Assembly (NCBI GenBank): GCA_030739735.1
Contig: JASLYQ010000002.1
Span: 124,001-188,000, forward strand
DNA length: 64,000 nt
Source: Alphaproteobacteria bacterium
Lineage (GTDB): Bacteria; Pseudomonadota; Alphaproteobacteria; UBA7887
Direction of reading: 5' to 3'
The notes under the pieces were generated by a model. That model was not told the origin of the DNA. It worked only from the letters and a program-made list of their open reading frames with translations, and did no database searches. A program made the position numbers and the translations under genes. Within the stretch, counting starts at the first letter, position 1. The number at the start of each line of letters is the position of its first letter. This document shows positions 7,717 to 16,078 of this stretch, one piece after another.

Positions 7717-8855
7717 GACGGCCCTCCTTTCATCAAAGTTGCCAAGGCCTTTGTTATGGCTTGCGGCTCCACAGCCTCGCCGTCTAGGCGCTCTAGCCCG
7801 CACACGGTTGCGCCGTCAGGACACAGCCGCTCGATCTCGAGCCTGAGCTGGCCAGCATTCATTTCCGGCACCAGAACGGCGCGCACACCGCGCACGGCTG
7901 CGGCAAAGGCACGCTCGGGGAACGGCCATAGGGTGATGGGGCGAAACAGGCCGGCGCGAATGCCGTCCTCTCGTGCCTCGCGCACGGCACGTCGCGCCGC
8001 GCGGCCCACAATGCCGATAGCGACAACAAGCACCTCCGCGTCGTCCACCTCTTCGCAATCGACAGCCTCGATGGTCTCGGCGTGGTGTTCGAGCTTGTCA
8101 AGCAAGCGTCGGGTCGCGGCCTCGGCCTCCGCCGGCTCTTGGGTTGGAAAGCCGTCCTCACCATGGGTCAGGCCGGTGGTATGCGCACGATAGCCGTCGC
8201 TGGGCCGGGCCATCGCCGGGACCAAATCGTCGCCCGTGGCATAGGGCCGGTAGTCCTCAGGGCGGCCGCTCGCCCATACCCGATGCAGCACGGCCGCGTC
8301 TTCGGTCAGGGTCACGGATTCAAGTAGATGCCCCAGGATCTCGTCGTAGAGCAGCACCACGGGCACCCGCAGCTGCTCGGCCAACGCAAAAGCCCGGATC
8401 GTCTGGTCGTGGATCTCCTGCGCCGAGCCCGGCGCCAGCACGATGATAGGATGGTCGCCATGGGTGCCCCAGCGAGCCTGCATGATATCGCCCTGGGCAG
8501 GTCGCGTCGGCATGCCCGTGCTGGGACCGCCACGCATCACGTCGACCACCACACACGGCACCTCGGCGAGCGCCGCATAGCCGAGATTCTCCTGCTTGAG
8601 GGAGAAGCCGGGACCGCTAGTCGCGGTCATCGCCATCTCACCGCCCATCGAGGCACCGATCACCGCTGCCATCGAGGCAATTTCATCCTCCATCTGCACA
8701 AAAGTGCCGTTGACCTTCGGCAAAAGCGTGGCCATCTTCTCGGCAATCTCGGAGGACGGTGTGATCGGATAGCCGGCGAAGAAACGGCAACCTGCGGCGA
8801 CGGCGCCGAAGGCACAGGCATGATTGCCCTGGATGCCGCGCAGACCGGGCTTCAT
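7713..8855 (-). CDS. korA: 2-oxoacid:ferredoxin oxidoreductase alpha subunit
   Basis: The 380-residue protein has the alpha-subunit pyrimidine-binding start (GNHACAFGAVAAGCRFFAGYPITPSSE). It also has the TSGPGFSLKQENLGYA, RGGPSTGMPTRPAQGD and HGDHP motifs of KorA/VorA. It dimerises with KorB to build the active site for 2-oxoacid decarboxylation. It overlaps the preceding iorB-ferredoxin gene by ATGA and korB by GTGA, so the five genes are translationally coupled. The ferredoxin (delta) function expected next to KorA is supplied as a domain fused to the upstream gene. Confidence 0.92.
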   Translation of the reverse strand: MKPGLRGIQGNHACAFGAVAAGCRFFAGYPITPSSEIAEKMATLLPKVNGTFVQMEDEIASMAAVIGASMGGEMAMTATSGPGFSLKQENLGYAALAEVPCVVVDVMRGGPSTGMPTRPAQGDIMQARWGTHGDHPIIVLAPGSAQEIHDQTIRAFALAEQLRVPVVLLYDEILGHLLESVTLTEDAAVLHRVWASGRPEDYRPYATGDDLVPAMARPSDGYRAHTTGLTHGEDGFPTQEPAEAEAATRRLLDKLEHHAETIEAVDCEEVDDAEVLVVAIGIVGRAARRAVREAREDGIRAGLFRPITLWPFPERAFAAAVRGVRAVLVPEMNAGQLRLEIERLCPDGATVCGLERLDGEAVEPQAITKALATLMKGGPS

Positions 8856-9736
8856 GCTACCGCCTCAGCGACATAGGAATGTCGCACGGCTATGGCAAAA
8901 TCGGGGCAGAGCCATTCGCAGAGGCGACAGCCAGTGCAAGCCTTCCGGTCGATCAACACCACCACTTGCTCTGAATTGAGCGCAAGGCAGCGCTCAGGGC
9001 AGATGCGCACGCAAATATCGCAGCCCTTGCACCATTCGGGAACGATCTCGATATCGAGCTTCTCGCCCGCTCCCGGCCTGGCTCGTGATATCATATCTGG
9101 CAATTTCGGCGCGGTTGGAGCCTCACCGTCGCGCCTACCTGACACCCAATCGCGGCCCTCATCAAAGGCGGCACGATTGACCTTGACGGTCTTAGGTGGC
9201 ACGAAGCGCGAGAGGGTCCCGCGCCACTCGTCCTCGGAGAACGGCAGCTTGGTCGAGAGAGCGCCGAGCAGAACCGTATTAGCCGCGCGCTCGTTGCCAA
9301 GCTCGCGTGCCATGCCGCTAGCATCCAGCGCATAGCCTTCGGCAACCTGCTCGATCACTTCGGCAGGGGCGCCCTCGACATAGCTCGATGTAGCACCGAC
9401 GCGGCGGTCACGACAGGAGAACGGTGGCACAATGCGCTTGGTGTCGGCGATCAACACACCATGCTCAGGCTCGAGATAGTCAAGCCAACGCAAGGCCTCA
9501 GCCCATTCGAGCGCGATCAGTAGATCAGCCTTGCCTTTGGGAATAGTTGGCGACCAGACCTGTTCGCCAAAGCGCACATGGCTGAACACGGCGCCGCCGC
9601 GCTTGGCCATACCGTGCACCTCGCTCTGCTTGACAGCGAGCCCACGCTCCTGGCACAGCGTCGCCAGGACCTTCGAAAGCATGATCACGCCCTGGCCGCC
9701 GACGCCGACGATGAGAACGTTGGTGGGCTCGGACAT
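8852..9736 (-). CDS. iorB: Indolepyruvate oxidoreductase beta subunit fused to a 2[4Fe-4S] ferredoxin domain
   Basis: Residues 1 to about 195 are an IorB-type domain (VLIVGVGGQGVIMLSKVLA; SEVHGMAKRGGAV). After a linker, residues 230-285 form a bacterial-type 2[4Fe-4S] ferredoxin with two complete CxxCxxCxxxCP sets (C236/C239/C242/C246 and C267/C270/C273/C277). This C-terminal part resembles the delta subunit KorD/PorD. The gene sits between iorA and korA, so the fusion could serve both enzymes. The protein is 294 residues against about 200 for ordinary IorB. ATG 9736 is chosen; the adjacent GTG 9739 directly abuts the iorA stop. Confidence 0.88.
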   Translation of the reverse strand: MSEPTNVLIVGVGGQGVIMLSKVLATLCQERGLAVKQSEVHGMAKRGGAVFSHVRFGEQVWSPTIPKGKADLLIALEWAEALRWLDYLEPEHGVLIADTKRIVPPFSCRDRRVGATSSYVEGAPAEVIEQVAEGYALDASGMARELGNERAANTVLLGALSTKLPFSEDEWRGTLSRFVPPKTVKVNRAAFDEGRDWVSGRRDGEAPTAPKLPDMISRARPGAGEKLDIEIVPEWCKGCDICVRICPERCLALNSEQVVVLIDRKACTGCRLCEWLCPDFAIAVRHSYVAEAVA

Positions 9737-9739
9737 CAC

Positions 9740-11581
9740 TCAGGCCGAGGCCGCAACCGTCGCCTCTGGGACGGTTATACAGCCACTGGTGCAGAGCTGA
9801 GCGCAGAGCGTACAGCCGATGCACATTTCCTCATCGATACACACCTTGTGATGGCCCTCAAATAAGGTATCGGACCAAGTAATAGCTGGGCATCCGATGT
9901 TCATGCAGGCCTGACAAGCGGTACAGTTCTCCTCCTTCACATTTAGTGCCGGACCCTTGATCTTAACCGGATCAAGCACGCACGGGCGATCAGCAATGAC
10001 CACAGAGACACCCTCAAAAGCGATGGCATCGGCGCAAGTGCGCTGCACGTCTGACATGTCGTAGGGATCAACGTGGCGGACGAACTCGACGCCGAGCGCA
10101 CGCACGATCTTCTCGTAATCAACCGCTGTCACTTCCTCTCCGGCCAGGGTGCGCCCGGTGCCGGGATGATCCTGGCCGCCGGTCATCGCCGTGATGTGAT
10201 TATCCAGCAATAGCACGGTGATGTTGGCCTGGTTATAAATCGCGTCAATCAGCGGCGGGATACCGGAATGGAGGAAGGTCGAATCGCCGATGGTGGCGAC
10301 AATCGGCTTTTCTTCTGTGCCCGACATGGCCATGCCTACCGCATTGCCTATCCCTGAGCCCATGGCAACAGTGGTGTCGATCGCCTGCAAAGGGTCGAGC
10401 GCCGCCAGCGTATAGCAGCCAATGTCGCCGGTGATGCGCGCACCGAGATTGCGCGCGGTGAAATAGGAGGTCATATGCGGGCAGCCAGCGCAGAGCACTG
10501 GCGGGCGGGCAAGCTCGGCCACAGCATCAAGTGCCAGGGGCGCGTCCTCGGCCGGGATCAAACCCGCCTCGGCCAGCGCGCCGCGCACGATCTCAGGCGA
10601 CAGCTCGCCCGCGCGCGGTACGAAATCCTTACCTTCGATGACAATGCCCATAGCGCGGATCTCTGTCTCAAGTAGTGGCTCGAGTTCCTCGACCACGATC
10701 ACGCGCGTGACCGAGTCACAGAACTTGCGCACGGTCTCACGGGCCAACGGATAGGACGCACCGAGCTTGAGCACGTGTGCGTCAGGCGCCACCTCTTTGA
10801 CATAGGCATAGGCCGTGCTGTGGGTGATGATTCCGTAATCGGTGCTACCCTTCTCCCAGCGCGTCAACGGCGAGTCGTCGAAGTAACGCTCCAGCGCGGC
10901 CTCGCGCTCCAGCACCAGCGGATGGCGGCGACGGGCATGAGCCGGGATAATCACGTTTTTGACCGGATCGTCGACAAACTCGCCGCCGTCCTTCTCCACG
11001 CGTGGTTGCAGCGACACGGTGCTGCGCGTGTGCGACAGTCTCGTCGTCGAGCGCAGGATCACCGGCGTGTCGAATTCCTCACTGATCTCGAAGGCAAGCG
11101 CGGTGAAGATGCGCGCTTCCTCCGCATCGGACGGCTCCAACACCGGCACCTGGGCAAACCGGGCGAAGAGCCGCGTGTCCTGCTCGTTCTGTGAAGAGTG
11201 GATGCCCGGATCGTCCGCTACCGCCAGCACCAGCCCGCCGTTGACACCGATATACGTCTGCGACATCAGCGCATCGGCAGCAACGTTGAGTCCCACATGC
11301 TTCATCGCCGAGAGCGCGCGTACGCCTGAGAACGAAGCGCCGATGGCGACATCGACCGCGACCTTCTCGTTAGTCGACCATTGCGCATGCACATCGTCGC
11401 GCGGATATTCTGCCAGGGCTTCAAGAATCTCGGTGCTCGGCGTACCGGGATAGGCCGCGGCGACGCGCACCCCACCTTCCCAGGCACCGCGCGCAATGGC
11501 TTCGTTTCCCGACAATGGCGCGGCACCCTCGTTCGGTAGCGCTGCTGCGTCCGGCACTGTCTTCTTTGTGTTTCCGCCCAA
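9740..11581 (-). CDS. iorA: Indolepyruvate ferredoxin oxidoreductase alpha subunit
   Basis: IorA oxidatively decarboxylates aryl pyruvates to aryl-acetyl-CoA, reducing ferredoxin. The 613-residue protein has the N-terminal LSGNEAIARGAWEGGVRVAAAYPGTPSTE block. The TPP region follows (LCAGCPHMTSYF; GDIGCYTLAALDPL; ATIGDSTFLHSG). Two C-terminal cluster motifs are present (CTACQACMNIGCP and CIGCTLCAQLC). The only early start is TTG at 11581, preceded by GAGGG six bases away; no ATG occurs before the conserved block. It is the first gene of the operon and has a perfect FNR-type box 75 bases upstream. Confidence 0.92.
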   Translation of the reverse strand: MGGNTKKTVPDAAALPNEGAAPLSGNEAIARGAWEGGVRVAAAYPGTPSTEILEALAEYPRDDVHAQWSTNEKVAVDVAIGASFSGVRALSAMKHVGLNVAADALMSQTYIGVNGGLVLAVADDPGIHSSQNEQDTRLFARFAQVPVLEPSDAEEARIFTALAFEISEEFDTPVILRSTTRLSHTRSTVSLQPRVEKDGGEFVDDPVKNVIIPAHARRRHPLVLEREAALERYFDDSPLTRWEKGSTDYGIITHSTAYAYVKEVAPDAHVLKLGASYPLARETVRKFCDSVTRVIVVEELEPLLETEIRAMGIVIEGKDFVPRAGELSPEIVRGALAEAGLIPAEDAPLALDAVAELARPPVLCAGCPHMTSYFTARNLGARITGDIGCYTLAALDPLQAIDTTVAMGSGIGNAVGMAMSGTEEKPIVATIGDSTFLHSGIPPLIDAIYNQANITVLLLDNHITAMTGGQDHPGTGRTLAGEEVTAVDYEKIVRALGVEFVRHVDPYDMSDVQRTCADAIAFEGVSVVIADRPCVLDPVKIKGPALNVKEENCTACQACMNIGCPAITWSDTLFEGHHKVCIDEEMCIGCTLCAQLCTSGCITVPEATVAASA

Positions 11582-11628
11582 AACTTACCCTCTCACTCCG
11601 TCACATTATGTCTTCCTGCAACAAAGAA

Positions 11629-11634
11629 ATTGTC
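11629..11634 (-). promoter_or_regulatory. Possible -10 element of the iorA operon
   Basis: On the minus strand GACAAT lies 21 bases downstream of the FNR-type box, the spacing of a class II FNR-dependent promoter. The predicted transcription start is near 11622, leaving a leader of about 40 bases to the TTG start. Inferred from spacing and a four-of-six match to TATAAT. Confidence 0.4.
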
Positions 11635-11655
11635 CGCCGGAAGCGCGGTGCGGCC

Positions 11656-11669
11656 TTGATCTGGATCAA
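11656..11669. promoter_or_regulatory. Perfect FNR-family binding box upstream of iorA
   Basis: TTGAT-CTGG-ATCAA matches the FNR/Anr/FixK consensus completely and lies 75-88 bases before the iorA start. With a -10-like element 21 bases downstream, the box would be centred near -41, the classic activating position. The controlled enzymes use oxygen-labile iron-sulfur clusters and ferredoxin, which fits induction at low oxygen. Confidence 0.7.
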
Positions 11670-12159
11670 AGTTCGCCCCAGCAGGACGGAACGCCACCCT
11701 CCGGAAAGTATGTTTTCGAAGTGTGTCACATTTTTACAATGTTTTACCAGAAATGTATCACTTCTGGCAAAGGCAACATACTACACTGGGCTGTCACTGT
11801 CATCGGGCTGCCCGCTATAGTCATACTGTGGGCGGTAAGGACATACCAAACCTCGTCGCCATATCTTCCTCCTCAGCACTTACAGCGACTGGAATGCTGA
11901 CTGGATAGAACCGGGGATGCAGACGTCAGCGCCAAAGGGTCGGTGGTTCGAATTCCCCTTCAAATCAGACGACGGTCACGGTGCACGGTGTCTGGTCGTT
12001 CTCGAATAGCGCCCCATTGCATCGCTGAGAGCCATGCAACCCTCTGCATTTTTCGCGTAGAATCAACGACACTAAGCGACCGCGATAATCACAGAACACA
12101 GCACCTTATCTACCCCTTTTATCCAATATTAGCTTGTCCACCCGTTTCTCCATTTCAGG
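11670..12159. other. Intergenic stretch between the iorA promoter and larA end
   Basis: About 490 bases of lower GC content hold no supported gene. A segment at 11942-11958 resembles a tRNA T-arm (GGTGG-TTCGAAT-TCCCC, one mismatch). The other tRNA arms are not found, so at most this is a tRNA-derived fragment. No terminator hairpin with a U-run was recognised. Confidence 0.35.
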
Positions 12160-13440
12160 TTAGCAAGCATATTGCGGGATCACGTACGGCCCCTCCGGCA
12201 CGAAAGCGACGTGGGGATCGCCCGTAGCCCCAACGCTTTCGGCAATAGCATCTTCGACCGAATAGATCATCTCAACGCCGGTCAGGGCGCGATCCTCACC
12301 GGTCAGGCCACTCGCATAAAGGCGCACGCGCCCGGCACGCATGGGCTTAAGCTGCTTTTCCGTTTGCCACTCGTCGACGGCAGCCTGGCGCTTGGCGAGC
12401 AGCGAGTCGAGAAACCCGTCCGGTCCCAACGCTAACAGGCGGCTTTGGGCATCGACGAATTCTTCCGAGCCCATGCCTTTGGCGCATTCGGATACAACAA
12501 TCAAGGTGCCACCCAGTTCCAGAATGCCGAGCGGTCCGACCATGCCTTTGACGGTCTGATAGTAGGTGCTATCCAGCGGATAGCCGGCGCTGCTAGTCAC
12601 GACAGTCCGGTAGCGGCGTGGAACCTTCAACTCCACGAAAGGGCGGGTGAACGCGACCGCCTGAAGGTGGCTTTCGACGACTTCACCGAAATTAACAAAG
12701 GATAGACGGCGGGCATCGTCGATCACCGCATTGACCGCCAGGACGCCGCCGACCATGCCGACGATTTCCAACTGATCCTGGTGCAGAGGGTTGCCCTCGA
12801 GAACGCCGTTGTCCGCGTTGGGATCTTCCATATAGCGTGCGCTGTGGAGGGTGGTGATGGTTTCAGCGTGAGCGATGCCAGGTGCGATCACTTTTCTGCC
12901 GCCGGAATAGCCAGCCATGAAATGGGGTTCAACAAGGCCTGTGACGATCCGGAGGTCGGCCTCCACGAAGCGCTTGTCGAGTCGCACCACATTGCCGCGG
13001 CTGGTATTGCCGACATGCACGTGCGCCGCATCATCTCTGGCAAAATGATTAACTACGCTAACAGTCTCGAGAACCCAGTCGTCACCGACGACGCGGCGCA
13101 GCTCCTCGCCCTCGTTTGGGGGATGCAGACCCGTTGCCACCAATACCGTGATCGCCTCCGGCGCCAAGTCGGCGTCGAGCAAGGTACGGATCAATGGCGG
13201 CAGAATGACTCCATTGGGGACCGGGCGCGTAACGTCACAAATCAAGATACAGGCGCTGCCTGCGCCTTGTGCCCGCAAGTGCAGAGGCGGTGCGCCAACC
13301 GGCCCAGCCAACGCCTTACCGACTGCGGTCAATGCATCTGGGAGCACAGGCATCTGTTGCTTTTCAAGGACGTCTGTCTGCCAGCCGGCATCGATTTCGA
13401 CCGGCAGGGTGCCCTCGCCGTACAGTAACTCAACGTGCAT
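12160..13440 (-). CDS. larA: LarA-type nickel-dependent racemase/epimerase
   Basis: LarA enzymes racemise 2-hydroxyacids using a nickel-pincer nucleotide (NPN) covalently bound to a lysine. The 426-residue product has all signature positions: H106 (ATGLHPPNEG), H173 and K183 (EPHFMAGYSGGRKVIAPGI) and H199 (TTLHS). These fall within two positions of H108, H174, K184 and H200 in the Lactiplantibacillus plantarum enzyme. Substrate may be lactate or another 2-hydroxyacid; LarA homologues vary. It is the last gene of the lar set, overlapping larB by 11 bases, so cofactor genes and the user enzyme are co-expressed. Confidence 0.9.
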   Translation of the reverse strand: MHVELLYGEGTLPVEIDAGWQTDVLEKQQMPVLPDALTAVGKALAGPVGAPPLHLRAQGAGSACILICDVTRPVPNGVILPPLIRTLLDADLAPEAITVLVATGLHPPNEGEELRRVVGDDWVLETVSVVNHFARDDAAHVHVGNTSRGNVVRLDKRFVEADLRIVTGLVEPHFMAGYSGGRKVIAPGIAHAETITTLHSARYMEDPNADNGVLEGNPLHQDQLEIVGMVGGVLAVNAVIDDARRLSFVNFGEVVESHLQAVAFTRPFVELKVPRRYRTVVTSSAGYPLDSTYYQTVKGMVGPLGILELGGTLIVVSECAKGMGSEEFVDAQSRLLALGPDGFLDSLLAKRQAAVDEWQTEKQLKPMRAGRVRLYASGLTGEDRALTGVEMIYSVEDAIAESVGATGDPHVAFVPEGPYVIPQYAC

Positions 13441-14098
13441 CGATCGCCCTTAATATCCGCAGGGCGGCACAGGCCGCGCCATAGCCGTTGTCGATATTGA
13501 CGGTGACAATGCCGGGGCTACAGCTTGTCAGTGAGGCCCGCAACGCAGTCTCACCTTCGTTTGCGACACCATAGCCTGTCGAGGTCGGCACGGCGACCAC
13601 CACGCCTGGAACGAGACCACCAAGCACACTAACCAACGCCGCGTCCATACCGGCCACGGCAATGAGCACAGACATTTCACGCAGGCGGTCAACCTTGTCG
13701 AGTAGGCGCCAGAGTCCGGCCACACCGACATCAAAGACGAGTTCGCAGGACTCGCCAGAAAACGCTAGCGTGCGCGCCGCTTCGTAGCCCGGCCCAGCAT
13801 CGGAGGTTCCGGCCGTTACTACCGCAACACGGCTTGCCCCTTTAGTCGGCACCTGCTCGCCGAAGACTGCCGTGCGCGATAGCGCATGATAATCGAGGGC
13901 ATCCGCGTGATGTCCGGGCAGCGCCGCAAACCCCGCTTCATCGAGCCGCGTCAACAGCAGCGTGCGTCTATCCGCCGTCGCCTCATCGAGAATGTGCGCG
14001 ATCTGTGCCGTGCTCTTGCCTGTGCAGAACACCGCCTCCGCCAGGCCGATGCGCGCGTGGCGATCCTTGTCGAACTCGACCTCGTGGGCGCCGCTCAT
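13430..14098 (-). CDS. larB: Nickel-pincer cofactor biosynthesis protein LarB (NaAD carboxylase/hydrolase)
   Basis: LarB carboxylates the pyridine ring of nicotinic acid adenine dinucleotide and hydrolyses the phosphoanhydride, giving P2CMN. The 222-residue product has the PurE-like C-terminal half: VAVVTAGTSD; VAGMDAALVSVLGGLVPGVV; PTSTGYG; and SCSPGIVTVNIDNGYGAA. C193 in SCSPG is a good candidate for the cysteine that forms the transient pyridine adduct. It overlaps larE by ATGA and larA by 11 bases. Confidence 0.92.
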   Translation of the reverse strand: MSGAHEVEFDKDRHARIGLAEAVFCTGKSTAQIAHILDEATADRRTLLLTRLDEAGFAALPGHHADALDYHALSRTAVFGEQVPTKGASRVAVVTAGTSDAGPGYEAARTLAFSGESCELVFDVGVAGLWRLLDKVDRLREMSVLIAVAGMDAALVSVLGGLVPGVVVAVPTSTGYGVANEGETALRASLTSCSPGIVTVNIDNGYGAACAALRILRAIDAR

Positions 14099-14898
14099 GT
14101 GTCCTTCGGATGCAAGAAGGCACTGCCCATACGATAGGGCTCGAAACGCACGGGCAGCCGCGGTGCGGCGGGCCGCATGATGCTGGTAACCGCATCGCCG
14201 AGAGAGGCACAGTCGCCGAGCCGCGCCAGGCTGTCACCGTCGAGCTCGATCACCACCGCGTCGTTGCGCACCCGACAGCGCACAGTGCGCGACTGCAATT
14301 GCCGCCTGACAAACCGTTCTGCGGCGTCCACGGCCGTCAGCATATCGGCCTCGATGCGGATGCCCGTCTCGATGCGGCTCGATAGGCACGGCGAGGCCGG
14401 TAGCTCGACCACGTCATCAAGCCCGAGCGCCGCCGCAATATCGCGCACAACTGATTTGGAGATGCCGGCCTCGACGAAGGGATGGCGCACTTGGCGCTCG
14501 GCCGCCGCATCGAGGCCCGGGCGGTAGTCACCAAGATCGTCGATGTTGGCACCGGACACCACCGTGCGATCCGTGTGCCGGGCAATGCTGTCGTAAAGGC
14601 TTGTCTTACACCAATAACAGCGATTGACCGGATTGGCGAGATAGCGCTCGTCGTCGAACTCGCCGGCATCGACCACATGCAGGTCCCAGCCGTCACGGGT
14701 GGCGCGAGCGTGCACGCGCTCGGTTGCCACGGGCGGCACCGCAGGTGAGGTGGCGTGGAACATCTGGACAGCAACAGGTGACCGGCGGTGGGCGAAGGCG
14801 GCCAGGGTCATGCTGTCGACCCCACCGCTCACCGCCACTGCCACTGCCAAGGGCCCGATATCGTCTAGCACCGCAGCCAGCGCGTCATGCATCGTCAT
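14095..14898 (-). CDS. larE: ATP-dependent sacrificial or [4Fe-4S] sulfur transferase LarE
   Basis: LarE adenylates and thiolates P2CMN to make pyridinium bis-thiocarboxylate mononucleotide. The 267-residue product has the PP-loop SGGVDS (residues 24-29). Three cysteines stand out: C94 and C97 in RCYWCKTSLY, and C171 in SPCLSSRIETG. The last matches the sacrificial cysteine of the Lactiplantibacillus enzyme. The extra CxxC pair is the arrangement reported for iron-sulfur LarE proteins, which can turn over repeatedly. ATG 14898 overlaps the larC stop by 14 bases (ATG 14892 also possible); the longer frame is rejected because it lies within larC. Confidence 0.9.
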   Translation of the reverse strand: MTMHDALAAVLDDIGPLAVAVAVSGGVDSMTLAAFAHRRSPVAVQMFHATSPAVPPVATERVHARATRDGWDLHVVDAGEFDDERYLANPVNRCYWCKTSLYDSIARHTDRTVVSGANIDDLGDYRPGLDAAAERQVRHPFVEAGISKSVVRDIAAALGLDDVVELPASPCLSSRIETGIRIEADMLTAVDAAERFVRRQLQSRTVRCRVRNDAVVIELDGDSLARLGDCASLGDAVTSIMRPAAPRLPVRFEPYRMGSAFLHPKDT

Positions 14899-16078
14899 CA
14901 CTTTCGCCCCGCACCTCCAAGGCCCATTTCTCGATCTGTCTTCGCAACCGCTCCCTTTGCGCCCGATCGCCGACATCGGCCAAATCCGCCATTTCGGCCT
15001 TGGCCGTCTGTTTGCCGTCGGGTCTTGCAACGATCTTAGCGCGAAAGGAGCCGCCTTCGCCGTCCATGACCGTTTCCCGGCGCGACAGCAGCACTCGGTT
15101 CTGTATCGTCCAGCGCAGGCCTATTGTTGCGGTTTCCGAAAAGCACGCAGCGGCTACCGCCTCGCGGGTCTCGGGCGGCGCCAGCACCTGTATGCGCGCG
15201 GCAAGACGCCCGCCCTTGCCGATGAAATCGCTCTGGGTGACATCCAGCACAGCATCGAGCGCCCGCAGACGGTCGAGGGCCAAAGCTAGATCCTCGGGGC
15301 TCTGGTCGTCCACATCGAAAGCAATCACAGCAACCTGATCGGCATCGCGCCGTGTTACCGATTCATAAAGCTGCGCCCGCAAAATGTTGCTACGTCCTTC
15401 GAGGGTCGCGGTGCCGAAGCCGTTGCCAACCGCGAGCAGCCGGCGGGGTGTCGGATCCGACGCTGCCTGGCTCGGCGCCAGATGCTTCAGGATCGCTGCC
15501 CCTGTCGGGGTAATGCGCTCGCCGTCGACGCCATCGTCAACAAGCGTCATATCACGCAACAAAATCAGTGTTGCCGGCGCCGGCACGGGAAACGTGCCGT
15601 GGGCGATGCGGACCATGCCGCGACCACGCGGCAGGGCACCACAACTCCAGCTCTGCACGCCCAGAGCCTCGATCAGCGCCGCAGAGACAGAAAGATCGAC
15701 AATGGTGTCCAAGCCGCCGAGCTCGTGAAATTTGACCTCGTCGGCAACAATGCCATGGACCTCGGCTTCGGCCTCGGCCAGCAATGCCAATATGGCAAGC
15801 GCACGCTCACGTACGGTCGCCGACAGATCAGCCACCATTAAGGATTCGCGCACTTCTCTGACAACTGTCGAATGAGGCGGATCCGGACAGCTGACGCGAA
15901 AGCGTCTTCCGACCAACCTACCGTCATCATGAGCCAGAATGTTGGCCTCTACGGCGGGTAATTGTAGTGCTGCAACTGTTGTATCAACCAGAGACTTAAG
16001 GTCCGATCTGGCATCAACTATGGCAGCAACGAACATATCGCCTGCGACACCGCCCACGGCATCGAGATGGATGTGCAT
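14885..16078 (-). CDS. larC: Nickel insertion protein LarC (pyridinium-3,5-bisthiocarboxylate nickel chelatase)
   Basis: LarC is a CTP-dependent cyclometallase that inserts nickel to complete the NPN cofactor. The 397-residue protein begins with the family motif HLDAVGGVAGDMFVAAIVD. It includes VKFHELGGLDTIVDLSVSA and the GRGMVRIAHGTFPVPAPAT block, and ends in the conserved C-terminal domain. In some lactobacilli larC is split by a programmed frameshift; here it is one uninterrupted frame. The start overlaps the dusA stop by one base. Confidence 0.92.
   Translation of the reverse strand: MHIHLDAVGGVAGDMFVAAIVDARSDLKSLVDTTVAALQLPAVEANILAHDDGRLVGRRFRVSCPDPPHSTVVREVRESLMVADLSATVRERALAILALLAEAEAEVHGIVADEVKFHELGGLDTIVDLSVSAALIEALGVQSWSCGALPRGRGMVRIAHGTFPVPAPATLILLRDMTLVDDGVDGERITPTGAAILKHLAPSQAASDPTPRRLLAVGNGFGTATLEGRSNILRAQLYESVTRRDADQVAVIAFDVDDQSPEDLALALDRLRALDAVLDVTQSDFIGKGGRLAARIQVLAPPETREAVAAACFSETATIGLRWTIQNRVLLSRRETVMDGEGGSFRAKIVARPDGKQTAKAEMADLADVGDRAQRERLRRQIEKWALEVRGESDDDA

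Noticed and set aside
11942-11958. tRNA T-arm-like sequence (GGTGG-TTCGAAT-TCCCC)
   Set aside because: One stem mismatch and no D-arm, anticodon arm or acceptor stem could be folded around it; not called as a tRNA or attachment site.
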